64,000 bases of DNA from positions 3,999,001-4,063,000 of the forward strand of contig NZ_CP114200.1 in NCBI RefSeq assembly GCF_029392895.1, read 5' to 3'. This DNA comes from Streptomyces sp. 71268 (GTDB lineage: Bacteria; Actinomycetota; Actinomycetes; Streptomycetales; Streptomycetaceae). The stretch's first letter is position 1, and the number at the start of each line of letters is the position of its first letter. Shown one piece after another: positions 9,227-18,021 of this stretch. The notes under the pieces were generated by a model. The model worked only from the letters and a program-made list of their open reading frames with translations, was not told the DNA's origin and searched no databases. A program made the position numbers and the translations under genes.

Positions 9227-10057
9227 CTACGCCTTCGCCACCGGCTCCTGCAACTCGGTCACCCAGTTCTCCTTGCCGCCCTCGCAGTCGAGGTACAGCT
9301 CGCGGGCGTAGCCGGTGGAGCGGTAACCGTGGGCGTCGGTCCAGCGGGCGAGCGCCTGGGCCGTGGGCAGGATGGTGTCCATCGAGCCCCGGTGCACGAT
9401 GGTCGCGGCCTGCTCGATGCCGGGCAGGTCCACCACGTCGAACGGCTGGCCCGCAGCGGGCTCCACCGCCACCTGGACCCCCGCGTGCACCGTGACCGCC
9501 CCCTCCGGGCCGGCGCCCGGCGCCGGCTCGTAGTACGCGACGGCGTGTCCCGTCGGCGTGACGCCGGCCGCCGCGAGCCGGCCGTGCAGCTCCTCGTACA
9601 GCGGGCCGATCACCGGGCCGATGTGCTCGGGCGCGAAGCTCTCCGCCGTACCGGACAGCTCGGCCAGCCGGACCGCCGGCACGCTCTTGAGCACCACTTC
9701 GTGGTCGGACATGGTTCCCTCACTCTCGATCGTCCGGAGCCTCGCCTCGATGCCGGCCAGCCGGGCCGCGTCGGCGGCCATCGCCGCCGCCACCTCGGCC
9801 CGCCGCAGCCGCAACATGCCGCGCAGCTCACCGACGTCCACCTCCTCGTCGAGCACGGCCCGCACCTGCTGGAGCGTGAAACCGAGGTCCTTGAGGGCGA
9901 TGACGCGGTTGAGGCGGGCGAGTTGGCCCGCCTCGTAACCGCGGTAGCCGGTGTACGGGTCGACGTGGGCGGGGCGCAGCAGCCCGATGGCGTCGTAGTG
10001 ACGCAACATGCGGACCGACACGCGGCCGTGCTTGGCGAAGTCTCCGATGCTGAACAT
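9227..10057 (-). CDS. MerR-family regulator with GyrI-like effector domain
   Basis: The 276-aa protein has a MerR winged HTH at about 1-70 (MFSIGDFAKHGRVSVRMLRHYD). A dimerisation helix follows (about 75-112), then a GyrI/SOUL-like ligand domain (about 120-272, with EELYLDCEG near the end). This is the BmrR/TipA-like architecture that senses amphipathic or drug-like ligands. GGAGGG precedes ATG 10057. Upstream, TTGACC and TGCACT are separated by 19 bp, the overlong spacer typical of MerR-controlled promoters, inside an imperfect dyad at 10075-10102. No obvious target gene lies next to it. Confidence 0.92.
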   Translation of the reverse strand: MFSIGDFAKHGRVSVRMLRHYDAIGLLRPAHVDPYTGYRGYEAGQLARLNRVIALKDLGFTLQQVRAVLDEEVDVGELRGMLRLRRAEVAAAMAADAARLAGIEARLRTIESEGTMSDHEVVLKSVPAVRLAELSGTAESFAPEHIGPVIGPLYEELHGRLAAAGVTPTGHAVAYYEPAPGAGPEGAVTVHAGVQVAVEPAAGQPFDVVDLPGIEQAATIVHRGSMDTILPTAQALARWTDAHGYRSTGYARELYLDCEGGKENWVTELQEPVAKA

Positions 10058-10074
10058 GACGCCCTCCAGTGCAG

Positions 10075-10102
10075 GGCCTCACACGGTGTCATGGTCAAGG
10101 CC
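10075..10102 (-). promoter_or_regulatory. Candidate MerR-type promoter/operator
   Basis: On the minus strand GGCCTTGACCATGACACCGT continues as GTGAGGCC, with GGCCT/AGGCC ends. The -35-like TTGACC and the -10-like TGCACT just downstream are 19 bp apart, as in promoters twisted open by MerR proteins. It lies directly upstream of the merR-type gene, so autoregulation is likely. Inferred, not tested. Confidence 0.45.
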
Positions 10103-10205
10103 GCTCGCCCACGGCCCCTCCCGCATGTCCCCTGACCTGCGGCGCGATCCCGTGACGCACCCCGTGGGGGTTTGCCGGGCGCGCTGGCGGTAACCCGTTG
10201 CCGGC

Positions 10206-11252
10206 GTGAGCGACAACAGCGAGCACGGCACGGCCGACGAGCACGGCGCGGAGGACGCGAAGGGTGCGAAGGGCGCGAAGGACAAGCGATCGAGCGGCGG
10301 GCGGTCGCGCGGCGGCCGCTCGTCCGGCGAGACGCGCCGGCTACGGATCGGCGGGCACGCCTTCGACCTGACCCGGCCGGACAAGGTGCTCTTCCCCGAC
10401 GACGGCATCACCAAGGCCGACCTCGTCGCGCACTACCGCGCCGTGGCCCGCCGCGCGCTGCCCGAGCTGCGCGGGCGGCCGGTGATGATGGAGCGGCACC
10501 CGGACGGCATCGGCGGGCGCCCGCTGATGCAGAAGAACGCCCCGGACTACTTCCCCGACTGGGTGCCGCTGGCGGAGGTCGCCAAGGAGGGCGGCACGGT
10601 CACGCACGTGGTCTGCGACAACGCGGCCACCCTCGCGTACCTCGCCGGCCAGGCGTCCGTCACCCCGCACCGCTGGCTCTCCCGCGCCGACCGCCCGGAC
10701 CACCCCGACCGGCTGATCTTCGACCTCGACCCGTCCACGCCGGCCGACGACGACCCGGCCGCCGCCTTCGCGGACGTACGCTGGGCGGCGCACCGCACCT
10801 GCGAGCTGCTCGACGAACTCGGCCTGCCCGCCCGCCTGATGACCACCGGCTCGCGCGGGCTGCACGTGATCGTTCCGCTCGACCGCGCGGCGGACTTCGA
10901 CACCGTACGGGCCTTCGCGCGCGAGGCCGCCGACCTGCTGGTGGCCCGCCACCCGGACCGGCTCACCACCGAGCCCCGCAAGGAGGACCGGGGCGACCGC
11001 CTCTACCTGGACACCCTGCGCAACGGTTACGCCCAGACGGCAGTGGCCCCCTACGCCGTACGGGCCAAGCCCGGCGCGCCGGTCGCCACCCCGATCGCCG
11101 CCGACGAACTGGACGACCCCGACCTGCGCGCAGACCGCTGGACCCTGACCACCATCGCCGACCGCCTCGCCGCCCCCAACCCCTGGCCGGCCGGCTCCCT
11201 GCGCGGCCGATCCCTGCGCACGGCCCACAAGCGGCTGGCGAAGCTGCGGTAG
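10206..11252 (+). CDS. Stand-alone LigD-type primase/polymerase domain protein
   Basis: The 348-aa protein has a charged Lys/Gly/Ser-rich N-terminus (about 1-45). An archaeo-eukaryotic primase-like LigD polymerase domain follows, with [19 protein letters not shown], the catalytic D-x-D in LIFDLDPST (about residue 173), [11 protein letters not shown] and the [14 protein letters not shown] segment. In bacterial non-homologous end joining this domain fills gaps and adds nucleotides, working with Ku and a ligase. No ligase, phosphoesterase or ku gene is next to it. The start is GTG 10206. It is divergent from the MerR gene. Confidence 0.92.
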   Translation: MSDNSEHGTADEHGAEDAKGAKGAKDKRSSGGRSRGGRSSGETRRLRIGGHAFDLTRPDKVLFPDDGITKADLVAHYRAVARRALPELRGRPVMMERHPDGIGGRPLMQKNAPDYFPDWVPLAEVAKEGGTVTHVVCDNAATLAYLAGQASVTPHRWLSRADRPDHPDRLIFDLDPSTPADDDPAAAFADVRWAAHRTCELLDELGLPARLMTTGSRGLHVIVPLDRAADFDTVRAFAREAADLLVARHPDRLTTEPRKEDRGDRLYLDTLRNGYAQTAVAPYAVRAKPGAPVATPIAADELDDPDLRADRWTLTTIADRLAAPNPWPAGSLRGRSLRTAHKRLAKLR

Positions 11253-11255
11253 CGC

Positions 11256-11291
11256 GCGGGAGGCGCGCGGAGCGCGGGAGGCGCGCGGAGC
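11256..11291. repeat. 18-bp tandem repeat, two exact units
   Basis: GCGGGAGGCGCGCGGAGC occurs at 11256-11273 and 11274-11291, immediately after the LigD-polymerase stop codon in a convergent gap. Confidence 0.85.
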
Positions 11292-11393
11292 GCGCGAGGG
11301 CCGAAGCGCGTGGGCCGGGGGGGGGGAACGCTGGAGCCGACGGGGACACGGGAGCCGGGGGGAATGGGGGCGTGGCCCCGCCCGCCCTCCGCC

Positions 11394-12518
11394 CTAACTC
11401 TCGCTCGGGTGGTACGCGCTGAGCGCCGCGAACGGGTCAGGCTCCATGCCCGGCGTGGGCCAGCGCTGCTCGGCCCGCCACCCGTCGCTCTCCGCGACCA
11501 GCGCGTTCCACAGCACGTTCAGCGGATGGTCGGCGGCGTACGTGGCGCGCTCGCCGCGCCGGGCGAACGCGCCGAGCAAGACCTCGACCGGCGGCCCCGC
11601 GTCGTTGACGAGGTCCACCACGCGCAGCCCCCGCGCGTACGCCGTCCGTGGGTCGTGGGCCGCCTGCCCGACGCCCGTCGTGACCACCATGCAGCCGTCG
11701 ATGAGGCCCGAACGCAGCAGCTCGTAGCCGTAGTTGACGGTGTCGATCTCGGCCGCGACGGTGACCCGGCTGCGGAAGTCGGACCCGAACCACGCCTGGA
11801 GCACGCCGGCCATCAGCCCGCTGGTGGACACCACGAGCGGCAGCCTGCGCAACTCGCTGGCCACGACGGTCGGCCCGGGAAGCCGGCTGGCCGGCAGGTT
11901 GGTCAGCAGGGACAGACCGCTGCGCCGCCACTCCATCACATCGACGTCCGCCAGCGCCTCGTCCCGCCCCGGCCTGGTCACCACGCTGCCGCAGACCAGG
12001 TCCACCTCCTTGGCCCGTAACCTGCCCAGCACGTCGCGGGTGCGTACGTGGCCCACCTTGAGTTCCACACCACGGCGCTGGAACTCCTCGGCGACGCGTT
12101 CACCGGCGCCCGCCAAATAGCCGAGCGTAAACCGGGTCGTACCCACTTCGAGCGACTTACCGAGCCGCCGCCGCGAATCCTGGATACCGTCCAACCACTC
12201 GTCGAGCGTGCCCCGCGCCAATTCCACCAGCGCCTCGCCGGTACCGGTGAACAACACGTCCTTGCCGCGCCCCTGTTTCAATACCAGCGGTTCGCCGCAC
12301 AACTCACGAAAATTCCGGTTCATGGTGTCGAGCTGCTTCTGCACACTCGACTGCTCCCGCCCGAGCACCCGCGCGGCCCCCAACGCCGTGCCGGCCTCCC
12401 ACACCACGATCAACGTGCGGAGCTGGTCCATCGTCGTATCCAGCAGCGGCAACGGACTCCGCAACGGCCGACTCCGCCCATGAACCGAAGCCGACCCCCG
12501 CTGACTGGGTACGGACAT
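11394..12518 (-). CDS. Atypical LysR-type transcriptional regulator
   Basis: The 374-aa protein has a LysR HTH placed after a 29-residue Ser/Arg leader: MDQLRTLIVVWEAGTALGAA, then REQSSVQKQLDTM. The effector domain (about 115-330) shows a LysR-like core (GLIDGCMVVTTGV). The usual SxVSxQ helix reads SSVQKQL, so DNA recognition may be unusual. ATG 12518 has AGAGG upstream; the inner Met at residue 30 is the family's usual start. An ATGAGTT-N12-AACTCAT dyad lies 52-77 bp upstream. It is convergent with the LigD gene and its targets are unknown. Confidence 0.83.
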   Translation of the reverse strand: MSVPSQRGSASVHGRSRPLRSPLPLLDTTMDQLRTLIVVWEAGTALGAARVLGREQSSVQKQLDTMNRNFRELCGEPLVLKQGRGKDVLFTGTGEALVELARGTLDEWLDGIQDSRRRLGKSLEVGTTRFTLGYLAGAGERVAEEFQRRGVELKVGHVRTRDVLGRLRAKEVDLVCGSVVTRPGRDEALADVDVMEWRRSGLSLLTNLPASRLPGPTVVASELRRLPLVVSTSGLMAGVLQAWFGSDFRSRVTVAAEIDTVNYGYELLRSGLIDGCMVVTTGVGQAAHDPRTAYARGLRVVDLVNDAGPPVEVLLGAFARRGERATYAADHPLNVLWNALVAESDGWRAEQRWPTPGMEPDPFAALSAYHPSES

Positions 12519-12872
12519 ATCCGCCTCTCGCCTTCCACTTGCTACCAACCATACGCATTTATCGGGCCCATGAGTTTACCGCCGTGGCAACTCATCTAAA
12601 TGACAGCGAGAGGCATCTGCGGAGTGCTGGGGAAATGACGGGATATTGCCGTATGCCGCGCGGCGCGGGATCGGCTCCCCGAGCGGTCCGTACTGGCGAC
12701 TGCCGGTGTGAGAGCGGGTGGGGCCGTCCAACACACGTGGCTCTGCCAACCGGGGGCAAGGCCGGCGCTCGGAAGGTGCGCGCTGCCATCTCCCCGGGCA
12801 GCGGCGTGAGCCGTTACGGCAACGGCCCTCGCCGGTTGGCGAAGGCCGGTTACTCAGAATGCCGTGTGGGGT
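12519..12872. other. Intergenic, locally AT-rich; no gene seen
   Basis: 354 bp between the LysR start and the Nudix stop. 12530-12640 is clearly AT-richer than the chromosome average and contains the LysR-type dyad. The rest shows no recognisable coding, RNA or mobile signature; a plus-strand frame across it has an unconvincing product. Confidence 0.5.
12570..12595 (-). promoter_or_regulatory. Inverted repeat, candidate LysR autoregulatory site
   Basis: ATGAGTT (12570-12576) and AACTCAT (12589-12595) are perfect 7-bp arms around a 12-bp spacer, 52-77 bp upstream of the LysR start. Size, spacing and position fit a LysR-type recognition-binding site. Confidence 0.5.
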
Positions 12873-13445
12873 TCAGGTGGGCAACGTTCCGCCCCTGGCC
12901 GCAGCCATGACACGGGAGCGCAGCGGCTCGGCCGTCAGCATGTCGGCGAACTGCCACGAGAAGGCCGTGACCTCCTCCTCCTGCAGGTCAACCGTCTCGT
13001 CCTCGTCCAGGGTGGTACGGAAGAGGTATCGAAAGTCGAAGTGCTGGTGTGCGTCCTCGCCCTTGTCGGGGCTGGCCGGGATCGGGTGGGCGTCGATGTG
13101 AAACGGCAGGAGGCTGACGGGCTCGACCTGATCCGATCGGATACTCGTCTCCTCTTCCAGTTCCCGCAGAGCGGCGTCGAGCAAGGTCGTGTCGCTCGCC
13201 TCGACGTGCCCGCCAGGCAAGAGCCACTTACGCAGGGCACGGTGTTCGATGGTGAGCACGCGCCCGTCGGAACGAAGGAGGGCGGCCCCGGCTGTGACGT
13301 GCCCGCGGTATTCCTTGCGCGAGGCGATCGAGTCGCCGGCCTCGTCGAGCACCTCGGACAGCACGGACAGGGCCTCCTTCTCGTCCGGGTGATGGGTGAG
13401 GTAGGCGTCAAGAGTCTCGCGCACGTGCTGTGCCGTGATGGGCAT
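12873..13445 (-). CDS. Nudix hydrolase
   Basis: The 190-aa protein has a helical N-terminus (about 1-45) and a Nudix domain (about 48-185). The Nudix box reads GHVEASDTTLLDAALREL followed by EEETSI; the core REx-EE is intact, but the usual late Gly is Ser and the spacing before RE is one residue long. The substrate is probably a nucleoside-diphosphate derivative, not determinable here. The start is ATG 13445; its AGGAG ribosome site overlaps the stop of the upstream SAHH-like gene (13459), so the two are a tight operon. Third positions are less GC-biased than in the neighbours. Confidence 0.9.
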   Translation of the reverse strand: MPITAQHVRETLDAYLTHHPDEKEALSVLSEVLDEAGDSIASRKEYRGHVTAGAALLRSDGRVLTIEHRALRKWLLPGGHVEASDTTLLDAALRELEEETSIRSDQVEPVSLLPFHIDAHPIPASPDKGEDAHQHFDFRYLFRTTLDEDETVDLQEEEVTAFSWQFADMLTAEPLRSRVMAAARGGTLPT

Positions 13446-13458
13446 GGGGACCTGTCTC

Positions 13459-14580
13459 CTAGCGGTTGAAGTAGTTGAGCCACGTCGCCGCGATGCTCTC
13501 CCGATCGGCGACGTCCACCTCGTGAATGCCGTGTCCGAGGTCGCCGTGGGCGAGCATCCGGATGCCCGCGAGTATCTCGGCCTGCACGAGGAAGATGAAC
13601 GGCCCAACGGACGCGCCGTGCAGGAAGTTGACGGCATTACCCCCGTTGAGCAAATAGAAGTAGTGGCCGGTCGTCGCGTACCGCGTGACGTGCTCACCGT
13701 TCGGGGTGCGCTGGTAAACCCCAGGGAGGGTGTCAAGGTCGAGCTCGTCCTCACTGCTCGTGACGGTGGCCACGTAAGCCCCATTCCGCAGGCTGGAGAA
13801 GTCCTCGCCGCGCAGTGATAAGGCACCAGTCGCACACAGGACCAGGCCGGCGCCCCGCAGAGCTGCATCACGGTCCCGAGCTACCGTGAAGCCCTGCGAC
13901 AGCGCCTGCGCCTGCCGGACGGGATCTACGTCGTGCACGGTGACCTGTACACCCTTGGCGTGCAGTAGGCGGGCGATGCTCGACCCGAGTTTCCCGAACC
14001 CGATCACGAGTGCAGGGCGACCATGCAGGATATCGCCACGACTGCGCATGAGGGCCTCGGTGGAGAACACCACTGACTGCCCCACAAGGAAGTCCTCGGG
14101 GTCCTTGAGCGGGGAACGCGCGACGGAAACGACTGGGCAGGGCAGCTTGCCACGGCCCGCGTAGCGTTTGTGGCCGTTCTCTGTGTCCTCGACTACGCCG
14201 AGGATGCGCCCCGAGTACCGGTTACACAGGGCGTCCAGCGAAGGCGCGAAGTAGCCACCGACGTCCAGCAGTACGACTGCCTCTCCAGGGGCGCGCGATT
14301 CGATGTAATCGAGCGCCGTGTCATCGTCTCCGAACAACTCGCGTGTCAGAGCGTCGCACGAGGCCACCTTCTCGACCGAGCGTCGGGCGGAGGCGTCGAT
14401 GGACTTCGGTTTGGGCAGAACGGCCCGTAGATTGCTGCACTTGCCTACGGCCTCAACGAACGATGGACGCTCGGGCAGTAGGTGCGTGATCAGGAAGGAC
14501 GACGGCCGCTCGTTCGCGGCGAAGCTGTCGGCGATCCGCGCGAAATAGGAGCCGACGCGGGCGCGCTCGAACTGTTCCAT
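13459..14580 (-). CDS. Adenosylhomocysteinase-like NAD-binding protein
   Basis: The 373-aa protein resembles the NAD-binding half of S-adenosylhomocysteine hydrolase. It has GVVEDTENGHKRY, a Rossmann segment VIGFGKLGSSIARLLHAKGV (about 200-220) and a C-terminal LLNGGNAVNF-GASVG block. True SAHH is about 430-490 aa and ends in KPDHYRY; both the catalytic N-terminal region and that tail are reduced or missing. It may therefore act on another nucleoside or be a sensor. AAGGAGAG precedes ATG 14580. It is followed 13 bp later by the Nudix gene. Confidence 0.8.
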   Translation of the reverse strand: MEQFERARVGSYFARIADSFAANERPSSFLITHLLPERPSFVEAVGKCSNLRAVLPKPKSIDASARRSVEKVASCDALTRELFGDDDTALDYIESRAPGEAVVLLDVGGYFAPSLDALCNRYSGRILGVVEDTENGHKRYAGRGKLPCPVVSVARSPLKDPEDFLVGQSVVFSTEALMRSRGDILHGRPALVIGFGKLGSSIARLLHAKGVQVTVHDVDPVRQAQALSQGFTVARDRDAALRGAGLVLCATGALSLRGEDFSSLRNGAYVATVTSSEDELDLDTLPGVYQRTPNGEHVTRYATTGHYFYLLNGGNAVNFLHGASVGPFIFLVQAEILAGIRMLAHGDLGHGIHEVDVADRESIAATWLNYFNR

Positions 14581-14783
14581 GGTCTCGCTCTCCTTGGTTG
14601 GGCGGTGGCTCTGATCGGGTCGTGCCGCTCCCTCCGCCCGGGTTACGAGTCGTTGTCGGTAAAGGGCGAGGCCACCGGCAAAGACAGGTCCGAACGCGGA
14701 TACTGCACGGCCGGCCAGGAAGAGTGGGGGATGAGATATCCCCGCCGACCGCGCGATGTAGAGCGGGTGGCGAGGGGCCCGTC

Positions 14784-15092
14784 CTACCAGCCAGCCGGCG
14801 CGGCGGGTCCGATGTCTTCGCCTGGCGTGATGTGCCAGTGGAGGGTGACGGTGGCGGTGTAGCGCAGGTGGCGCCCGTCGGGGTGGTCACGGGCGGCGTG
14901 GGAGGTGCACCAGCGTTGTGCCTGGTGGTGCATGCCGGTGATGGTCTCGGTGGGTTCGGGGACGGGTGATTGCTCACCGCAGGTGGTGCAGGTGGCGTGC
15001 ACGGTGTACGGGGTGGCGTCGGGATCAGGCGCCAGGGCCATCTCGACGTAGCGGTAGCGGCGCGCGTGGTGATGCGTAGCTCGATGGTTCAT
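14784..15092 (-). CDS. Small Cys/His-containing protein (DUF7848-like)
   Basis: The 102-aa protein has a His-rich N-terminus (MNHRATHHHARRYRYVEM). A CTTCGEQSPVP motif lies near residues 36-46, then a HHQAQRWCTSHAARDH segment and a beta-like C-terminus. From memory this looks like the short Streptomyces proteins now called DUF7848, often near HATPase and XRE genes as here; I could not verify that. ATG 15092 has GAGGAAAA upstream. The function is unknown. Confidence 0.7.
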   Translation of the reverse strand: MNHRATHHHARRYRYVEMALAPDPDATPYTVHATCTTCGEQSPVPEPTETITGMHHQAQRWCTSHAARDHPDGRHLRYTATVTLHWHITPGEDIGPAAPAGW

Positions 15093-15302
15093 GCGCTTTT
15101 CCTCTGACTTATCCATGAATGGGGCGTGCCTCTCAGGCATCGGGCGGGCCATCCCCGCCAGTGCCCGTTCGCCGATCACCACGACGTCGTTTCCTGCTCT
15201 GGTAAAAGCGCTCTCACGCGACCGGGCGGCCTTACCGTCACGACGAGCAGGAGTCGCAAGCCGGGACGACCAACGCAACGGTCTGCCAGCGTGTTCTCGC
15301 GG

Positions 15303-15785
15303 CTACGCGTTCGCGGTACGCTCAGTAACGACCTCGCACAGGTGGTCTCCCTGGCCCGCAACGGGCACATGGAAGACACACCATGTCGTACGGCCCTGCT
15401 GGCGTACTCCCCAGGACGTCGCTAGGGCATCGACGAGAATCAGCCCCCGCCCCGAGATGTCATCGACTGCGGCCTCGCGCCGCTTGGCCGGCACCGCACT
15501 CTCGTCGCTCACCTCCACGCGTAGCTCGCTGGCGTCGAACCGGACCCGTAGCGCCACACGCCCGCTGCCATGCTGGATCGCGTTTGTCACCAGCTCGGAT
15601 ACTGAGAGCACAACGTCTTCAGCAAGAGGTTCAGCCACCGCCCAGCGCCGCAGGGACGCCCGAGTGATCAGCCGCAGCCGAGCAACGCGTGCGACGTCCG
15701 GAGCGAACGTCACCTTGAACGCACTAGTCGCCTGCTCTCGCTCTACTTCCGCCGCGAGCTCCTCGGCGGTTGATGCGGGGGTCAT
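15303..15785 (-). CDS. HATPase_c ATP-binding protein (RsbW-like anti-sigma/regulatory kinase)
   Basis: The 160-aa protein is a lone GHKL ATPase domain. The N-box region is VVLSVSELVTNAIQHG and the G1-like region is SDESAVPAK; a GRGLILVDALATSWGV segment follows. This is the large Streptomyces family related to the RsbW/SpoIIAB anti-sigma kinases. Members often pair with an XRE or XRE/TPR regulator, and here one is divergent at 16107. GGGAGG precedes ATG 15785. The partner protein is unproven. Confidence 0.9.
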   Translation of the reverse strand: MTPASTAEELAAEVEREQATSAFKVTFAPDVARVARLRLITRASLRRWAVAEPLAEDVVLSVSELVTNAIQHGSGRVALRVRFDASELRVEVSDESAVPAKRREAAVDDISGRGLILVDALATSWGVRQQGRTTWCVFHVPVAGQGDHLCEVVTERTANA

Positions 15786-16066
15786 CGGAAGCCTCCCAGG
15801 TATCCGGGGCCGGTAGAGCGTAGGACCGCAAGCGACATCGCGGCGTCCTGATGCCGTAACTCCGTTGCAGGAGGGGTCATCCGACGCCTACGACGAGCGA
15901 AGTGCGGCCTGTCATCAGAGTGGTCCGGGGGAAGCACCACCGGTAGTGCGAGGCGGTCGCCCTCAGCGGGCGGGCCGTACGCCCGCTGAGGGCGGCGAGC
16001 GCACCGAATGGACACGTTTGACGGGCCACCGGTCCAGGGAGAAAGCTCCTGGTCGCTACCTACAGC

Positions 16067-16078
16067 GACACCGGTGTC
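16067..16078 (+). promoter_or_regulatory. Perfect 12-bp palindrome upstream of the XRE/TPR gene
   Basis: GACACCGGTGTC is self-complementary and ends 29 bp before GTG 16107. A second dyad, CCAGGGAG with CTCCTGG, lies at 16034-16052. Both are in the 321-bp divergent gap (15786-16106), which otherwise holds no gene, and are candidate operators for the HTH protein encoded just downstream. Confidence 0.45.
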
Positions 16079-16106
16079 ACCCTGTGATCCAGGGAAAGGG
16101 AGTGCG

Positions 16107-17582
16107 GTGAAAGTCCCACACGATGAACAGAGCAAGGCCGTCCACAACGTTTCTTGCGGTAGAGCCTTACGGGAACGCGCTGTGGGACGGCTCGGCTCCC
16201 CCGATCACGTCCCGGCCGAACTGATCACCGAGATCGCAGCCGAGATCGGAGATCACTGCGGGCACCGACCCCTCAAGTGCCGGCGTCTCGCCATGGGGTG
16301 GACCGTCGCTGCTGCCGTAGCCGCGGCCCATCAACTCGTCGAAATCGAGGGTCTGGCCAAGATCGGGATGACCGAGCGTTCCTGGAAAGACTGGGAGGCC
16401 GGGGTCATGCCTACCCTGGAGTACCAGGACTTGCTCTCCCGTCTGTTTGCCACCAGTCCCGTTGGCTTGGGATTCGCACGGGACTACTCGCCCAACGCGA
16501 AGGAGGAACCGACGAACCGACGAAACGCGGTCAAGCTCGCCGCGCTTGCCGTGGCCGTCCCCACCGCGACAGCACCCATTCTCGAGGCGGCTGCGGCCGA
16601 GGCCCTGGAGTTCACGCAGCAGGCAGAGGCGACCTCACTTGGTTCGGGCACGCTGGATCACTTGGACCTCGCGCTTACTGATCTCAACCGCGCCTACTCG
16701 CTCAAACCGCCCCGTGCGCTCTTTGACGCGACAATGGACTATCGGCGCAAGGTAAACCGTCTGCTCGGGGCAAAGCACACCCACCGCCAAGAGCGTGAGC
16801 TTCTGATGTTCGCCGGATGGCTATCCGAACTGCTGGCCTGGCTCGCTCACGACCTCGGTGACGCCCGTACCGGCATCGCGTTCGCCACCGACGCCTTTGT
16901 CCATGGTCAGCAGGCCGGACACGGTCAATTGTGCGCCTGGGCGATGGACGCAGCCGCTTCGATCAATCTCTACGAACAGCGTCCTGGCAAGGCCCGCGAT
17001 GCCGCCCTCAGGGGGCTCAGTCAAGCAGCCACTAACCACCCGCTGACCGTGCGACTGCATGCGCAAGCCGCCCGTGCTGCCGCCGCTGACTCCGACGCAG
17101 AGGGCTTCAGTGAGGCCCTGCAGGCTGCAGAGGAGGCCCACGGACTCCTCCCACCCCGTTCGCCCAGTCGTTTCGGCATGGACGTATCGCCGCTCGCGGA
17201 GTATGCCCTCACCTCTTATCCCGCCACTTCGTGCATCTGGCTCGGGAAGCCCGAAAGGGCACGTCAATATGCCGAGCACGCCTTGGTGGTCTATGAGACG
17301 GCGCCCACGGCCTCTCGGTCCCCGAGCCGGGAGGCCATCGCTCGCATCGACCTGGCCCACGCATATGCCCAACTCGGTGACGCTGACGACGCCGTCGCTC
17401 TGGGGCATCGGGCTCTGGACTCAGATCGAGTGGTTGGCTCCGTCCTTGGCCGCGCGAGGGATCTCGCCTCCTTTCTGGCTCGTCGCTACCCGAGCCACGG
17501 GAATGTCGAGAATTTACGTGAGCGCCTCCGCACCTTCACACCGGTCAAGGCGGCGCCATCCACAACACCCCCCAGCCCCTAA
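16107..17582 (+). CDS. XRE/TPR-type transcriptional regulator
   Basis: The 491-aa protein has an N-terminal segment (about 40-115) with a helical, HTH-like region around LKCRRLAMGW and MTERSWKDWEAG. A predominantly Ala-rich helical C-terminus (about 150-470) shows TPR-like repeats (e.g. PERARQYAEHALVVYE, AYAQLGDADDAVALGHRAL). These are large Streptomyces regulators whose TPRs may sense peptides or partner proteins. I choose GTG 16107 (AAGGGAG upstream) over ATG 16008. The ASCH gene follows after 9 bp, so they are co-transcribed. Codon use is less extreme than elsewhere. Confidence 0.82.
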   Translation: MKVPHDEQSKAVHNVSCGRALRERAVGRLGSPDHVPAELITEIAAEIGDHCGHRPLKCRRLAMGWTVAAAVAAAHQLVEIEGLAKIGMTERSWKDWEAGVMPTLEYQDLLSRLFATSPVGLGFARDYSPNAKEEPTNRRNAVKLAALAVAVPTATAPILEAAAAEALEFTQQAEATSLGSGTLDHLDLALTDLNRAYSLKPPRALFDATMDYRRKVNRLLGAKHTHRQERELLMFAGWLSELLAWLAHDLGDARTGIAFATDAFVHGQQAGHGQLCAWAMDAAASINLYEQRPGKARDAALRGLSQAATNHPLTVRLHAQAARAAAADSDAEGFSEALQAAEEAHGLLPPRSPSRFGMDVSPLAEYALTSYPATSCIWLGKPERARQYAEHALVVYETAPTASRSPSREAIARIDLAHAYAQLGDADDAVALGHRALDSDRVVGSVLGRARDLASFLARRYPSHGNVENLRERLRTFTPVKAAPSTTPPSP

Positions 17583-17591
17583 AGGACTGCC

Positions 17592-17951
17592 ATGCCCCTC
17601 CAGCAAACGCCCCCCACCGAACACACTCTCACCCTGCGCAAGCCGTACTTCGACCTCATCGCCGACGGCACCAAGACCGTCGAAGTCCGCGTCGGCTACC
17701 CCAAAGTCCAGAGGATGGTCGCCGGAGACCTTCTACGATTCACCTGCCAGGACGCCTCACTCACCACCCGCATCATCGGCGTTCGGCAGTACAAGTCGTT
17801 CGTCACCATGCTGGATGCCGAGGACGCCAGCGCGATCGGTGGCCCGGAGCTGAATCGCGAGCAACTCCTGGCCGTGATTCGGGACATCTACCCGGCCGAG
17901 AAGGAGGCGCTCGGGGTCTTCGCGCTGCACCTCGCGCGGCTGTCCGAGTAG
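17592..17951 (+). CDS. ASCH-domain protein
   Basis: The 119-aa protein spans one ASCH (PUA-like) domain. It has TLTLRKPYFDLIADGTKTVE with the conserved G-x-K-x-x-E, then VGYPKVQRMVAGDLLRF and a terminal GVFALHLARL strand. ASCH proteins bind RNA or modified nucleosides, and some relatives are N4-acetylcytidine amidohydrolases. It is 9 bp downstream of the XRE/TPR regulator, so it is probably part of that operon. Confidence 0.88.
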   Translation: MPLQQTPPTEHTLTLRKPYFDLIADGTKTVEVRVGYPKVQRMVAGDLLRFTCQDASLTTRIIGVRQYKSFVTMLDAEDASAIGGPELNREQLLAVIRDIYPAEKEALGVFALHLARLSE

Positions 17952-18021
17952 AAGCGTCAGCAGCAGTCCGCCCGGCCTCGCCCTACCACCACGGCAGCGA
18001 ACCGCCCGCCCCCGAGGCCCC

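Noticed and set aside
12539..12910. Possible 123-residue plus-strand gene between the LysR and Nudix genes
   Set aside because: It starts inside the LysR promoter dyad region and overlaps the Nudix 3' end; the product matches nothing I know and codon bias is absent.
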